From the NCBI GenBank assembly GCA_934454115.1, contig CAKSFQ010000039.1, forward strand, positions 1 to 11,360: a stretch of DNA of 11,360 nt. The letters are read 5' to 3'. The notes under the pieces are model-generated. The model did no database searches, had not been told where the DNA came from, and was given only the letters and a program-made list of their open reading frames with translations. Both the position numbers and the translations under genes were made by a program. The DNA comes from an uncultured Clostridia bacterium. Lineage in GTDB: Bacteria; Bacillota; Clostridia; Monoglobales; Monoglobaceae. Below are positions 1 through 6,559 of the stretch, piece after piece (the first letter of the stretch is position 1; every line of letters begins with the position of its first letter).

Positions 1-2
1 AA

Positions 3-74
3 AAAGATGATGGTTTTTTCATTACAGGGCATATTGGATTCGACTCTCGTGTGCCTATACGGATGGAATTTTGA
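3..74 (+). CDS. 3' end of an unidentified protein, possibly a phage structural or late gene (partial)
   Basis: This frame is open from the left edge and ends at a TGA (72-74), giving about 23 residues that end in the segment VPIRMEF. I do not recognise the family. Its position just before a phage lysis cassette on the same strand suggests a phage late gene, which is inference only. The same frame stays open for 27 further codons after the TGA, to a TAG at 156-158, with protein-like composition. So the true end of this gene, or a nonsense mutation in it, cannot be settled here. The other two forward frames are also partly open over this short stretch, which lowers confidence. Confidence 0.35.
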   Translation, partial: KDDGFFITGHIGFDSRVPIRMEF

Positions 75-200
75 GAAAATTTTGGTGCGGAGGATGCAGG
101 AGGGCTGGCGCCCGGCAAAGACGACAAATCAAAATATTCCGAAATTACGCCGATTTAGGCGGCTTAGATTACTAACATCAGGTTAAAGGGGGGAGAGAGA

Positions 201-443
201 ATGGAAACAGAGATCATGATTGCGGCGCTTTCGCTGATCGGGACGTTGTTTGGGTCGCTGGCCGGTATTCTGACCGCCAACCGATTATCCAACTACCGCA
301 TCGGAAAGCTGGAGGAAAAGGTCAACAAACACAACAGTTTGATCGAGCGCACCTTTCGGATCGAACAAAATATCGCGGTACTGGACAACCGGCAAAAGGT
401 GTCCGAACACCGCATCGAAGATTTAGAGGAGGCAAACAAATGA
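201..443 (+). CDS. Small membrane-anchored coiled-coil phage lysis-cassette protein (XhlA-like)
   Basis: This 80-residue protein has one hydrophobic N-terminal segment at about residues 7-27 (rich in Ile, Leu and Gly). A charged heptad-like region follows at about 33-78 (KLEEKVNKH... to HRIEDLEE), predicting a membrane anchor plus coiled coil. Proteins of this shape sit directly before holin and endolysin genes in many Firmicutes prophages and resemble XhlA-type proteins, which are thought to help lysis at the membrane. A GGGGGGAG ribosome binding site lies about 8 bases before the ATG. The stop overlaps the holin start (ATGA at 440-443), implying translational coupling. The role comes from architecture and neighbours; no catalytic motif is present. 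It could instead be an accessory holin or antiholin. Confidence 0.7.
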   Translation: METEIMIAALSLIGTLFGSLAGILTANRLSNYRIGKLEEKVNKHNSLIERTFRIEQNIAVLDNRQKVSEHRIEDLEEANK

Positions 444-688
444 ATCAAAAACCAACCGTAACACCCGGCACCGTTGCGCGGACGCTGATCCTCGCCCTTG
501 CGCTGATCAACCAGATTTTAACCGCATCGGGACACAGCATCATTGCGGTGTCGGACGATGATATTAACACCTTAATCACTACCGGCTTTACGGTGGTTTC
601 CGCCCTGATCGCCTGGTGGAAAAACAATAGCTTTACCAAGCCTGCCCTAAAGGCGGACGAGGTTTTAAGGGAGGAAAAGCAACGATGA
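440..688 (+). CDS. Phage holin, SPP1 family
   Basis: The 82-residue product matches the SPP1-type holin pattern. It has an N-terminal start followed by GTVARTLILALALINQIL (hydrophobic segment, ~11-28) and a short acidic linker with SDDDIN (~38-43). A second hydrophobic segment (~45-60) ends in the characteristic AWWKNNSFTKPA, before a Lys/Glu-rich tail. Holins of this family oligomerise in the cytoplasmic membrane late in infection and release the endolysin. The gene overlaps its upstream partner and the downstream endolysin by ATGA quartets (440-443 and 685-688), so the three products are probably made in fixed ratio from one transcript. The length is normal for the family and nothing appears truncated. 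Confidence 0.85.
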   Translation: MNQKPTVTPGTVARTLILALALINQILTASGHSIIAVSDDDINTLITTGFTVVSALIAWWKNNSFTKPALKADEVLREEKQR

Positions 689-1470
689 CGGGCGTAAAGC
701 GACTGATTCAAACCGCAAAAGCGGAGGTCGGATATCTGGAAAAGGCAAGCGGTGCAGATTTAGACAGCAAGATAAAGAATGCCGGGAATCAAAACTACAC
801 CAAATACTGGCGTGACATCGCGCCGAACTATCAAGGCCAGCCCTGGTGCGCGTGCTTTGTGACCTGGTGCATCGCCAAAACTTTTGGGCGGGAATGGGTC
901 AAGCCGCTGCTTTTGCATGATCCGTTTGTCTATTGCCCGACCCTGGCAAGGCTTTTCCCTCTGCACGCAAATCCCAAGGCCGGGGATATCGTGTTATTTT
1001 ACCGCGGCGGCGCCTTTGTCCATACCGGGATTGTGACAAAGGTTTGCGGCGACGCCTTTTGGACGGTCGAGGGCAACACATCAAACGGCCACGCCATCAT
1101 TGCAAACGGCGGCGCAGTCTGTGAAAAGCAATATCAAAATTCCGCGCTGCCCGGCACCAAATTTGTGCGGCCGGGCTACACAAACATTGAGGAGGGACTT
1201 ACCGTGGAACAATACGAGGAACTCAAACAGGAAATCCGGGATTTAACCGAAACGGTAAAAATTTTGGCCGTGGAGCTGCACGACCTAAAATATCCCATGA
1301 TTTACAATTATGTGGATAAAAACATGCCCGTCTGGGCACGCGATGCGGTCAAATGGGCAATGGATACCGGCATCTTAAAAGGGGACGGCGATGGGCTGAA
1401 TCTTGATGATAAGGATCTTCGGTATCTTACGATACTGTACCGAATGCAAAACACAAAAACCGCATTGTGA
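685..1470 (+). CDS. Phage endolysin: CHAP amidase/endopeptidase with C-terminal SLH-like region
   Basis: The product (261 aa) is a peptidoglycan hydrolase that would cut the host wall once the holin opens the membrane. Residues ~1-165 form a CHAP domain: the nucleophile is Cys55 in QPWCACFVTWC, the general base is His113 in FVHTGIV, and the third polar position lies in VEGNTS (129-133). A short coiled-coil linker (~171-204) leads to a C-terminal segment (~205-255) with VWARDAVKWAMDTGILKGDG. This resembles an SLH-type or wall-binding repeat often found on clostridial phage lysins. There is no signal peptide, consistent with holin-dependent release. Its ATG sits in the overlap with the holin stop, which supports this start. 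The stop lies only 4 bases before the repeat element that follows. Confidence 0.9.
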   Translation: MTGVKRLIQTAKAEVGYLEKASGADLDSKIKNAGNQNYTKYWRDIAPNYQGQPWCACFVTWCIAKTFGREWVKPLLLHDPFVYCPTLARLFPLHANPKAGDIVLFYRGGAFVHTGIVTKVCGDAFWTVEGNTSNGHAIIANGGAVCEKQYQNSALPGTKFVRPGYTNIEEGLTVEQYEELKQEIRDLTETVKILAVELHDLKYPMIYNYVDKNMPVWARDAVKWAMDTGILKGDGDGLNLDDKDLRYLTILYRMQNTKTAL

Positions 1471-1487
1471 AGCGAAGGCCTCCCTTT

Positions 1488-1534
1488 AGCCGCCACCGGA
1501 TAAGGAAACATTGGTTTTGAAGCCGTATTTTAAG
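1488..1534 (+). repeat. 47-base repeat, copy 1
   Basis: This 47-base segment, starting AGCCGCCACCGGATAAGG, is identical base for base to 11314-11360. Upstream of each copy the similarity resumes as AAGGCC after 7 mostly different bases (1475-1480 and 11301-11306). The first 26 bases are also part of the inverted arm that recurs at 1740-1765. Confidence 0.95.
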
Positions 1535-1547
1535 TTTATACTTCGTC

Positions 1548-1588
1548 AAAAAACCGCCGTATACGTCAGTATTACGGCGGCTTTTCTT
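1548..1588. terminator. Bidirectional intrinsic terminator between endolysin and copZ
   Basis: The stem CCGCCGTA (1554-1561) pairs with TACGGCGG (1573-1580) around an 11-base loop. It is preceded by six A residues (1548-1553) and followed by CTTTTCTTCTT. Read rightward it can end the lysis-cassette transcript. Read leftward the hairpin is followed by TTTTTT, a better U-tract, and can end the copA-copZ transcript, for which no stronger terminator is visible. It lies inside the repeat element. Confidence 0.75.
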
Positions 1589-1768
1589 CTTGTCTAAAGC
1601 TTAAACTACGATGTTCAAAACTGCTTTGCACCCTGGAAACAATATTTTTTGATGAAGGTCAAGGCAAAAAAGTGAGTAATCCTGTCGGATTGCAAGACTT
1701 TTTTAACGTAGGGATTCGCAAAAAAGATGTTTCTCAGGGCAATGTTTCCTTGTCCGGTGGCGGCTTTC

Positions 1769-1790
1769 GGGAGGCCTTGCGGCCCTTCCC
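1769..1790 (-). other. GC-rich stem-loop just after copZ
   Basis: GGGAGGCC at 1769-1776 can pair with GGCC plus CCC at 1781-1790 around a TTGC loop. On the copZ strand the loop is GCAA, a GNRA tetraloop. It begins four bases past the copZ stop and overlaps the right arm of the inverted repeat. There is no U-tract, so on its own it would act as a 3'-end stabilising or pausing hairpin rather than a terminator. Confidence 0.4.
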
Positions 1791-1793
1791 CCG

Positions 1794-2000
1794 TTATACC
1801 ACGTCAAATCCAACGCCAACGATCGCGTCCTTCATTTCCTGCGGCGTCACCTGGTTTTCATCATAGGTCACACGAGCCGTTTTCTCCTCCAGGCTGACCT
1901 CTGCGCTGCTGACACCGGAAAGCGCCGTGAGCGCGTTCGTCACCGAGGCACGGCAGTGCATACAAGACATTCCCTCTACATGAATGGTTTCTGTTTTCAT
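1794..2000 (-). CDS. copZ: Copper chaperone, heavy-metal-associated (HMA) domain protein, CopZ-like
   Basis: This is a single HMA domain of 68 residues that would bind Cu(I) in the cytoplasm and hand it to the neighbouring CopA ATPase. The metal site is GMSCMHC near the N-terminus (Cys13 and Cys16 from this start), followed by the usual beta-alpha-beta-beta-alpha-beta pattern and ending in GFDVV. The length is standard for CopZ. Two ATG codons are adjacent (2003 and 2000). I chose the second because the AGAGG ribosome binding site then has about 7 bases of spacing, and the protein begins MKTE, much like CopA (MKTV). It lies 16 bases after copA, so the two form an operon. Other soft metals (Ag, Zn) are possible ligands in this family, but the pairing with copA favours copper. 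Confidence 0.9.
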   Translation of the reverse strand: MKTETIHVEGMSCMHCRASVTNALTALSGVSSAEVSLEEKTARVTYDENQVTPQEMKDAIVGVGFDVV

Positions 2001-2016
2001 CATATTACCTCTTTCC

Positions 2017-4200
2017 TCATCTTTCTTCTACCCGATACCGCAGCAGCAGGGAGTTGGTTACCACCGACACCGAGCTGAACGCCATCGCGGCGCCGGCAAG
2101 TGTCGGATTTAAAAAGCCAAGCGCGGCAATCGGAACACCGATTCCGTTATAGAGAAACGCCCAGAACAGATTTTGGCGAATCTTTTGCATGGTCTTTTTC
2201 GATAAGTCAATTGCGGCAGACACCATCATCAGATCGTCGCGCATGAGCGTAATATCTGCGGATTCCATGGCGATATCGGTACCGCCGCCCATCGCAAAGC
2301 CAACGTCCGCCATGGCAAGCGCCGGCGCGTCGTTAATGCCGTCACCGACCATGCCGACCACTCTGCCGTCCTTTTGCAGTTCTTTAACCTTACGTGTTTT
2401 GTTGTCCGGCAAAACCTCGGAAAAAACGTGGTCTATCCCCGCCTTTTTTGCGATAAATTCCGCGGCCGCCGCATTGTCCCCGGTCAACATATAAATCTCA
2501 CAGCCAAGCCTCTTCAGCGCCGCAACCGCGGCCGCCGCATTGTCCTTGATAGTGTCGGCCACCGCAATCAGCCCCAAAAGCGCCTTATCATCGCGGCCGG
2601 CAAACATCACGGTTTTTCCGTCTTTCTCCAGCGCCTTAGCGCGTTCCTCATACGCGTCCGTATCAATGCCTTTTTCGTGCATCAACTTGCGCGTACCGAT
2701 GTACCATGTCTGTCCGCCGATCACACCCGATACACCGGCTCCGGTCAGAGATGAAAATCCATCGGCCTCCAAAACAGACAATCCTCTCTCTTCGGCAAAG
2801 CTGCAAATGGCACGGGAGAGCGGATGCTCCGATTCCTTTTCGACCGCGGCCGCTCCGGCAAGCAAATCTTTGGCGCTAAGCGATGCCTCCACCACATCGG
2901 TCACCCTGGGCTGACCCTTGGTGATTGTCCCGGTCTTATCCATGACTACGGCGTTTATTTTATGCGCCGTCTCTAACGACTCTCCGCCCTTCATTAAGAT
3001 ACCGTGTTCGGCGCCGAGTCCGGTGCCGACCATCATGGCAGTCGGCGTTGCCAGCCCCAGAGAGCAAGGACACGCAATAACCAACACCGAAACGGCGTTT
3101 CGCAGCGCGGTCTCAAAATGATGGGTCGATATCAGATATCCCAGCATGGTAATTAAGGCAATGCCCAAAATCGTCGGCACGAAATAAGCAGATACCGTAT
3201 CTGCCAGTTTTTGAATCGGCGCCTTTTCTCCCTGCGCACTGCGCACCAGCTTAATAATCTGCGAAAGCGTGGTCTCCCGGCCGATCCGCTCCGCGCGGAT
3301 GCGGCAGGCGCCGGATAAGTTGATAGAGGCGCAAAAGACCTTGTCCCCCTCTTTTTTATCCCTTGGCAGGCTCTCACCGGTCAGCATGGACTCATCAACC
3401 GAAACGGCGCCGCCAACCACCTCGCCGTCAATCGGAATCTTCTCGCCCGGCCGTACCAAAATGATATCGCCGATCTCCACCTCTGCCAAGGGGACAACCT
3501 TTTCCTTGCCGTCCACCCAAAGCCGCGCGGTCTGCGGCTGCAGCGCAATCAGCTTATGAATGGCATCCGAGGTTTTTTCCTTTGCGCGCATCTCCAGGTA
3601 TTTTCCAAGCAGAATCAGCGTAATAATCGTCATCGAGGATTCAAAATACAACCCCTCCATGGAGTTGTGCGCGGTATGACCGGCAAGCACGTTATACAAG
3701 CTGAAAAAATATGCCGCACTGGTGCCGAGGGCAATCAGCACGTCCATATTGGGGCTGAGCGCACGCAACGCCAAAAAGCCATGCTTATAAAACCGCCAGC
3801 CGATGATAAACTGTACCGGCGTTGCCAGAATCAACTGCACAATCGGGTGATGAAGCGCCGGAACCATGATCCCAAACCAGCCTAAAATCATCCCCAGGAT
3901 CAGCGGCGCGGTTAAAACCGCCGAAACGCACAGGCTGATTTTCAGGTTTCTTGCCTCGCGGATTTGACCGCCGTCCTCTTCTCCTTCAACAAAAGGCGCA
4001 GCCTCAAACCCCAGCTTGACGATGCGATCCATGATGTCTTTTGCGCTGAGAACATCCTCGCGGTAGGAGACCTCCGCCATCGCGGTTGTCAGATTGACGC
4101 TGATCTTCACCACGCCCTCCATCTTGGCAACAACCCGTTCAATCCGGCCGGAGCATGCGGCGCATGTCATTCCTCCGATTTTTAATTCCACTGTTTTCAT
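2017..4200 (-). CDS. copA: Copper-exporting P1B-type ATPase CopA
   Basis: This 727-residue membrane pump exports Cu(I) using ATP. From this start there is one N-terminal HMA domain with GMTCAAC (Cys13, Cys16). The transmembrane region begins near residue 86. The actuator domain carries TGES (274-277), the metal-binding membrane motif is CPC (377-379), and the phosphorylation motif is DKTGT (Asp421). SEHP (457-460) is the P1B signature HP site, and GDGIND (619-624) follows. The last helices hold YN (684-685) and MAFSS (706-710), which with CPC define Cu(I)-type P1B-1 pumps. The frame extends upstream to an ATG at 4302, but 4200 has a GGGAG ribosome binding site 7 bases before it and matches normal family N-termini. 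All catalytic motifs are intact. copZ follows 16 bases downstream, and the promoter is at 4330-4358. Confidence 0.95.
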   Translation of the reverse strand: MKTVELKIGGMTCAACSGRIERVVAKMEGVVKISVNLTTAMAEVSYREDVLSAKDIMDRIVKLGFEAAPFVEGEEDGGQIREARNLKISLCVSAVLTAPLILGMILGWFGIMVPALHHPIVQLILATPVQFIIGWRFYKHGFLALRALSPNMDVLIALGTSAAYFFSLYNVLAGHTAHNSMEGLYFESSMTIITLILLGKYLEMRAKEKTSDAIHKLIALQPQTARLWVDGKEKVVPLAEVEIGDIILVRPGEKIPIDGEVVGGAVSVDESMLTGESLPRDKKEGDKVFCASINLSGACRIRAERIGRETTLSQIIKLVRSAQGEKAPIQKLADTVSAYFVPTILGIALITMLGYLISTHHFETALRNAVSVLVIACPCSLGLATPTAMMVGTGLGAEHGILMKGGESLETAHKINAVVMDKTGTITKGQPRVTDVVEASLSAKDLLAGAAAVEKESEHPLSRAICSFAEERGLSVLEADGFSSLTGAGVSGVIGGQTWYIGTRKLMHEKGIDTDAYEERAKALEKDGKTVMFAGRDDKALLGLIAVADTIKDNAAAAVAALKRLGCEIYMLTGDNAAAAEFIAKKAGIDHVFSEVLPDNKTRKVKELQKDGRVVGMVGDGINDAPALAMADVGFAMGGGTDIAMESADITLMRDDLMMVSAAIDLSKKTMQKIRQNLFWAFLYNGIGVPIAALGFLNPTLAGAAMAFSSVSVVTNSLLLRYRVEER

Positions 4201-4311
4201 GACATCGCTCCCTGCTTGTATCAATGGCCGGGCTTTTCCTTTTGAGACAACCCCGGAATTTTCGTTTTTACTAGCTTTTCCTAAAACAGAAAAAACATAC
4301 AAAAGCGTTAA

Positions 4312-4325
4312 TTAGTCTACACTAA
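4312..4325. promoter_or_regulatory. Operator-like palindrome at the copA transcription start
   Basis: The sequence TTAGTCTACACTAA has perfect 5-base inverted arms (TTAGT/ACTAA) around a 4-base centre. It begins 4 bases downstream of the copA -10 box, so a bound repressor would block initiation. It does not fit the TACAnnTGTA consensus of CopY and only loosely recalls DtxR/MntR-family boxes (TTAGG...CCTAA). The cognate regulator is therefore unknown and none is encoded in the window. Confidence 0.45.
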
Positions 4326-4329
4326 CCTT

Positions 4330-4358
4330 ATTGTAGCACCGTCCCCTACTTTTGTCAA
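4330..4358 (-). promoter_or_regulatory. Near-consensus sigma-70/sigma-A promoter of copA-copZ
   Basis: On the minus strand the -35 box is a perfect TTGACA (4358-4353), the spacer is 17 bases, and the -10 box is TACAAT (4335-4330), differing from consensus at one position. It predicts a leader of about 120 bases before the copA start at 4200. Such a strong promoter would need repression in the absence of metal. The palindrome at 4312-4325 is well placed for that. Confidence 0.8.
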
Positions 4359-4361
4359 GCG

Positions 4362-4390
4362 AAAACCCGTACCGATTCGGCACGGGTTTT
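4362..4390 (-). terminator. Intrinsic terminator of the GH20 gene
   Basis: AAAACCCGT (4362-4370) pairs with ACGGGTTTT (4382-4390), with inner CCG/CGG pairs closing an ATT loop and one A-C mismatch. On the minus strand it lies 14 bases after the GH20 stop and ends in a TTTT run. The copA -35 box starts only a few bases further on, so this hairpin insulates copA from read-through. Confidence 0.8.
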
Positions 4391-4404
4391 TCGGATTTAT
4401 TTGC

Positions 4405-6243
4405 CTATTCTGTCCAAAATTCTCTGTCAAAGGTCTTGATTTTTTGATTGAGCACCGGCGCACGCAGTTCTTCAATCTCTGTGATTTCACCGTTTAAATA
4501 TTGCGAAAGCCGCCCGGTCGCATAATCAATCCGCACAAGCTGCTGTCCGTAAAGCAGGCAGCTCCAGCCCCAGCCGAACGCCTTGTTTTCCGCAAGATAA
4601 AGCGTCTCGTGCAGCTTCTGCATCGTCTGATATTCCGTCTTTAACCGCGGAAAAATCTCCTCCGCAAAATACGTCAGCTTCTCCCGGTCATCCTCCTGAT
4701 ACGCCTTTTGCAGGTCGGTGTAGACAACGCACTTATCCGCCGCCGTCTGCATCACCGCCGCAATCAGGCGAAAACGCTCCGCCCATCTTGGATTCTTTGC
4801 CGCTCTTTCCTCCAGTCGCTTGGCCGCCGCGCGGTAACGCGTGACAATCTCCTGTTCCGTCACCGACGGCAGTACCATACTGTTTGCGCCGCCGCCCTCG
4901 ATACAAAACTGCGGTACATTCAGCACGTCCTTTCGCAGCAGCCGCCGCGCTGCCTTCACCTCGCCGTACTGATGCAGGCTAAGCTCGCTCATCAACAGCG
5001 ATTCTTCCTTGCTGCAGCCGCTGATCAGCGCCGCGATCTCCCAGGCATACGCCTCATCGGCCGCAAGCGCACCGCTATAAAAAAACTCTGCATACAGCGC
5101 ATTGGTCGGCATGCACAAAAAGGGAGAACACTCGCTGCCGCTGTCTCCCCACAGCGTGTTAATCACCCAATCCGTCCGATCCTCGCGGCAGGCCGCAAGC
5201 GCCGCTGCATTGCACTCCCACGCAAACTCCGTATTGGGCGCAAAGGTTTCAAAGCTCCAGCCTGCGCCGGCAAAGGCAATTTCGCGGCTCATCTTGCGAT
5301 GCTCCTTTAAAAGCGCCGCGTACTTCTCCTTCCGCTTGCTGGAATAATACCAGTAAACCGGCACCAGATCCGGCACCTTGCTGAGGGTCTCTTCCGACAA
5401 AACGATCGCCTCATCATAGTTGCCGTGCTGCCCCCGATCTTCCATGGAAAAGAACAGATCGCTCCAGATCATGACCCGGCGGCCGTATTGCTTGGCAATG
5501 GCGCAGACGCGGTTTAAATGCCGCAGAAACACCTCGGTCTGGTTGATCCCCTCCTTGGCATGCTGCTTAAAATAGACGCCCGTGCCGATTCCCAGCGCCT
5601 CGTCCATGCCGATATGGATATATGGCGACCGAAAGCATACCGAAACCGAACGAATGCAGTCCTCAATAAACCGATAGGTCTCCTCCGCGTCCGGCAGCAG
5701 GGTAGACGACGTATCGCGAACCGGCGCGGATTCCGCCCAGCCAAGATACCGTTCCATGTGACCTAAGGTCTGGATGCAAGGCACCGTTTCAATCCCAAAC
5801 ATCGCCGCGTAATCATCGATTTCCCGAAGTTCTTCTGCCGTATAGGCGCCGCGCTGATACCCAAAGTAAGAATACCCCTTTAGCGGATACAAATCCTCTA
5901 GATAAAGCATCAAAACATTAAGCCCCAACGCCGCAACGGAGCGGATATACTCTTTGATTTTATCAACGCGCATCGCGCCGTCACGGCTGAGATCCAGCAT
6001 GACGCCGCAGTGCCGGAAAGCACGCTCCTGGCGAATGCAAAAAGCGTTCTCTCCCTTTAAAAAGTGTGCGGAAAACTCGGTCAGTGCGCGGCACACGGCC
6101 GCCGTATCAGGGCCGCCGATTTTCGCGCTTGTTCCGTCATATTCCGCATAGACGCCCTCGGTCTTGACAAAGGCGATCTCCCCGGTATAAGCACATCCCG
6201 TCACCGAAAAAATAATGTCCTTTACGGTATGAAAATTCTGCAT
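4405..6243 (-). CDS. gcnA: GH20 N-acetyl-beta-hexosaminidase, GcnA-like
   Basis: This 612-residue enzyme should remove terminal beta-linked GlcNAc or GalNAc by the substrate-assisted retaining mechanism of GH20. The catalytic pair is Asp214-Glu215 in HIGMDEA. Around the barrel are YFGYQRGAYTAEEL (~126-139), VPCIQTLGH (154-162), MIWSDLFF (258-265), FAGAGW (324-329) and TLWGDSGSE (363-371). These and the length agree closely with streptococcal GcnA (about 627 aa), including the helical C-terminal part with ENKAFGW and an acidic YQEDD segment. There is no signal peptide or membrane segment, so it acts in the cytoplasm on imported small oligosaccharides. The start has a GAGAGGAAG ribosome binding site. 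It is monocistronic, with its own terminator. An AraC remnant abuts its 5' end, hinting at a lost regulator. Confidence 0.9.
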   Translation of the reverse strand: MQNFHTVKDIIFSVTGCAYTGEIAFVKTEGVYAEYDGTSAKIGGPDTAAVCRALTEFSAHFLKGENAFCIRQERAFRHCGVMLDLSRDGAMRVDKIKEYIRSVAALGLNVLMLYLEDLYPLKGYSYFGYQRGAYTAEELREIDDYAAMFGIETVPCIQTLGHMERYLGWAESAPVRDTSSTLLPDAEETYRFIEDCIRSVSVCFRSPYIHIGMDEALGIGTGVYFKQHAKEGINQTEVFLRHLNRVCAIAKQYGRRVMIWSDLFFSMEDRGQHGNYDEAIVLSEETLSKVPDLVPVYWYYSSKRKEKYAALLKEHRKMSREIAFAGAGWSFETFAPNTEFAWECNAAALAACREDRTDWVINTLWGDSGSECSPFLCMPTNALYAEFFYSGALAADEAYAWEIAALISGCSKEESLLMSELSLHQYGEVKAARRLLRKDVLNVPQFCIEGGGANSMVLPSVTEQEIVTRYRAAAKRLEERAAKNPRWAERFRLIAAVMQTAADKCVVYTDLQKAYQEDDREKLTYFAEEIFPRLKTEYQTMQKLHETLYLAENKAFGWGWSCLLYGQQLVRIDYATGRLSQYLNGEITEIEELRAPVLNQKIKTFDREFWTE

Positions 6244-6278
6244 TGCGTTTCTTCCTCTCTCTTTCGGACTTTGACTTT

Positions 6279-6307
6279 ATGATACTGAATTTTTCGCATC
6301 AAGGCAA
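6279..6307 (-). promoter_or_regulatory. Candidate promoter of the GH20 gene
   Basis: On the minus strand TTGCCT (6307-6302) and TATCAT (6284-6279) are separated by 17 bases, placing the start of transcription about 30 bases before the GH20 ATG. The -35 box lies inside the coding remnant of the AraC-family gene. The match is moderate (four of six and five of six bases). Confidence 0.5.
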
Positions 6308-6527
6308 GTTTAAAAAATATATGCAAAAGTATTATCACACCACACCGACAGCCTATTTAAACGGGCTTCGGCTCAACTATGCCGTCAATCTGCTGCAATC
6401 GAGCAACCTTAGCGTGACCGATATCTGCTTTGAATACGGCTTTACCAACCTATCCCGGTTTTATCAGCTGTTTGAACGGGAATTTCACATGCGCCCGGCG
6501 CAGTTTCGCAAGGCGCGGCACGGCTGA
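6279..6527 (+). pseudogene. Truncated AraC-family regulator (C-terminal remnant)
   Basis: Only the last ~75 residues of an AraC/XylS-type DNA-binding domain are present. They start within the helix before TTPTAYLNGLRLNYA, continue through the second helix-turn-helix (LSVTDICFEYGFTNLSRFYQLFERE) and end in the standard RPAQFRKARHG. The first helix-turn-helix and the whole ligand-binding N-terminus (normally over 200 residues) are missing. The upstream DNA is the 5' end of the GH20 gene, so they are not simply frameshifted nearby. The open frame can be extended to a TTG at 6243, but that start lies on the GH20 start codon and has no ribosome binding site. It probably derives from a divergent regulator of the sugar genes, cut by a deletion. 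A functional small DNA-binding protein is a less likely alternative. Confidence 0.75.
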
Positions 6528-6559
6528 CACGTTCGGCGCACGAAGAACAGCTCCCTGGT

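Larger units (their letters stand above)
1475..1778. mobile_element. MITE-like block with 39-base imperfect inverted ends
   Basis: The 39 bases at 1475-1513 recur in inverted orientation at 1740-1778 with 35 of 39 matching. Three mismatches are adjacent (left 1485-1487) and one is single (1501). The arms start AAGGCCTCCC at their outer ends and share AGCCGCCACCGGA. They enclose 226 bases with a terminator hairpin and no convincing gene. No transposase is present and I could not identify a target-site duplication. A further copy of the left arm plus inner sequence lies at 11314-11360, which argues for a dispersed family. A non-autonomous transposon (MITE) or a REP-like repeat are the main options. 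The element fills most of the 323-base gap between endolysin and copZ. Confidence 0.5.

Noticed and set aside
72..74. TGA read as selenocysteine or as a recoded sense codon
   Set aside because: No recognised selenoprotein family or convincing SECIS hairpin is visible, and the following genes use TGA as a real stop in ATGA overlaps.
94..186. Short ORF with a GGAGG just before its ATG
   Set aside because: It encodes 30 residues, very rich in Arg, with no recognisable feature. The Shine-Dalgarno-like bases touch the ATG, so the spacing is wrong.
1488..1534. Reading the 47-base repeats as attL/attR of one integrated element covering 1535-11313
   Set aside because: The enclosed block has no integrase or phage genes, and the repeat also occurs inverted at 1740-1765, which att sites do not explain. 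A dispersed repeat fits better.
1672..1866. 64-residue rightward ORF starting GTG
   Set aside because: It runs antisense into copZ and is mostly made of repeat-arm sequence. It is treated as part of the repeat element rather than a gene.
4201..4302. 34-residue N-terminal extension of CopA, or a separate leader peptide
   Set aside because: The ATG at 4302 has no ribosome binding site, while 4200 has a good one and gives the normal family N-terminus.
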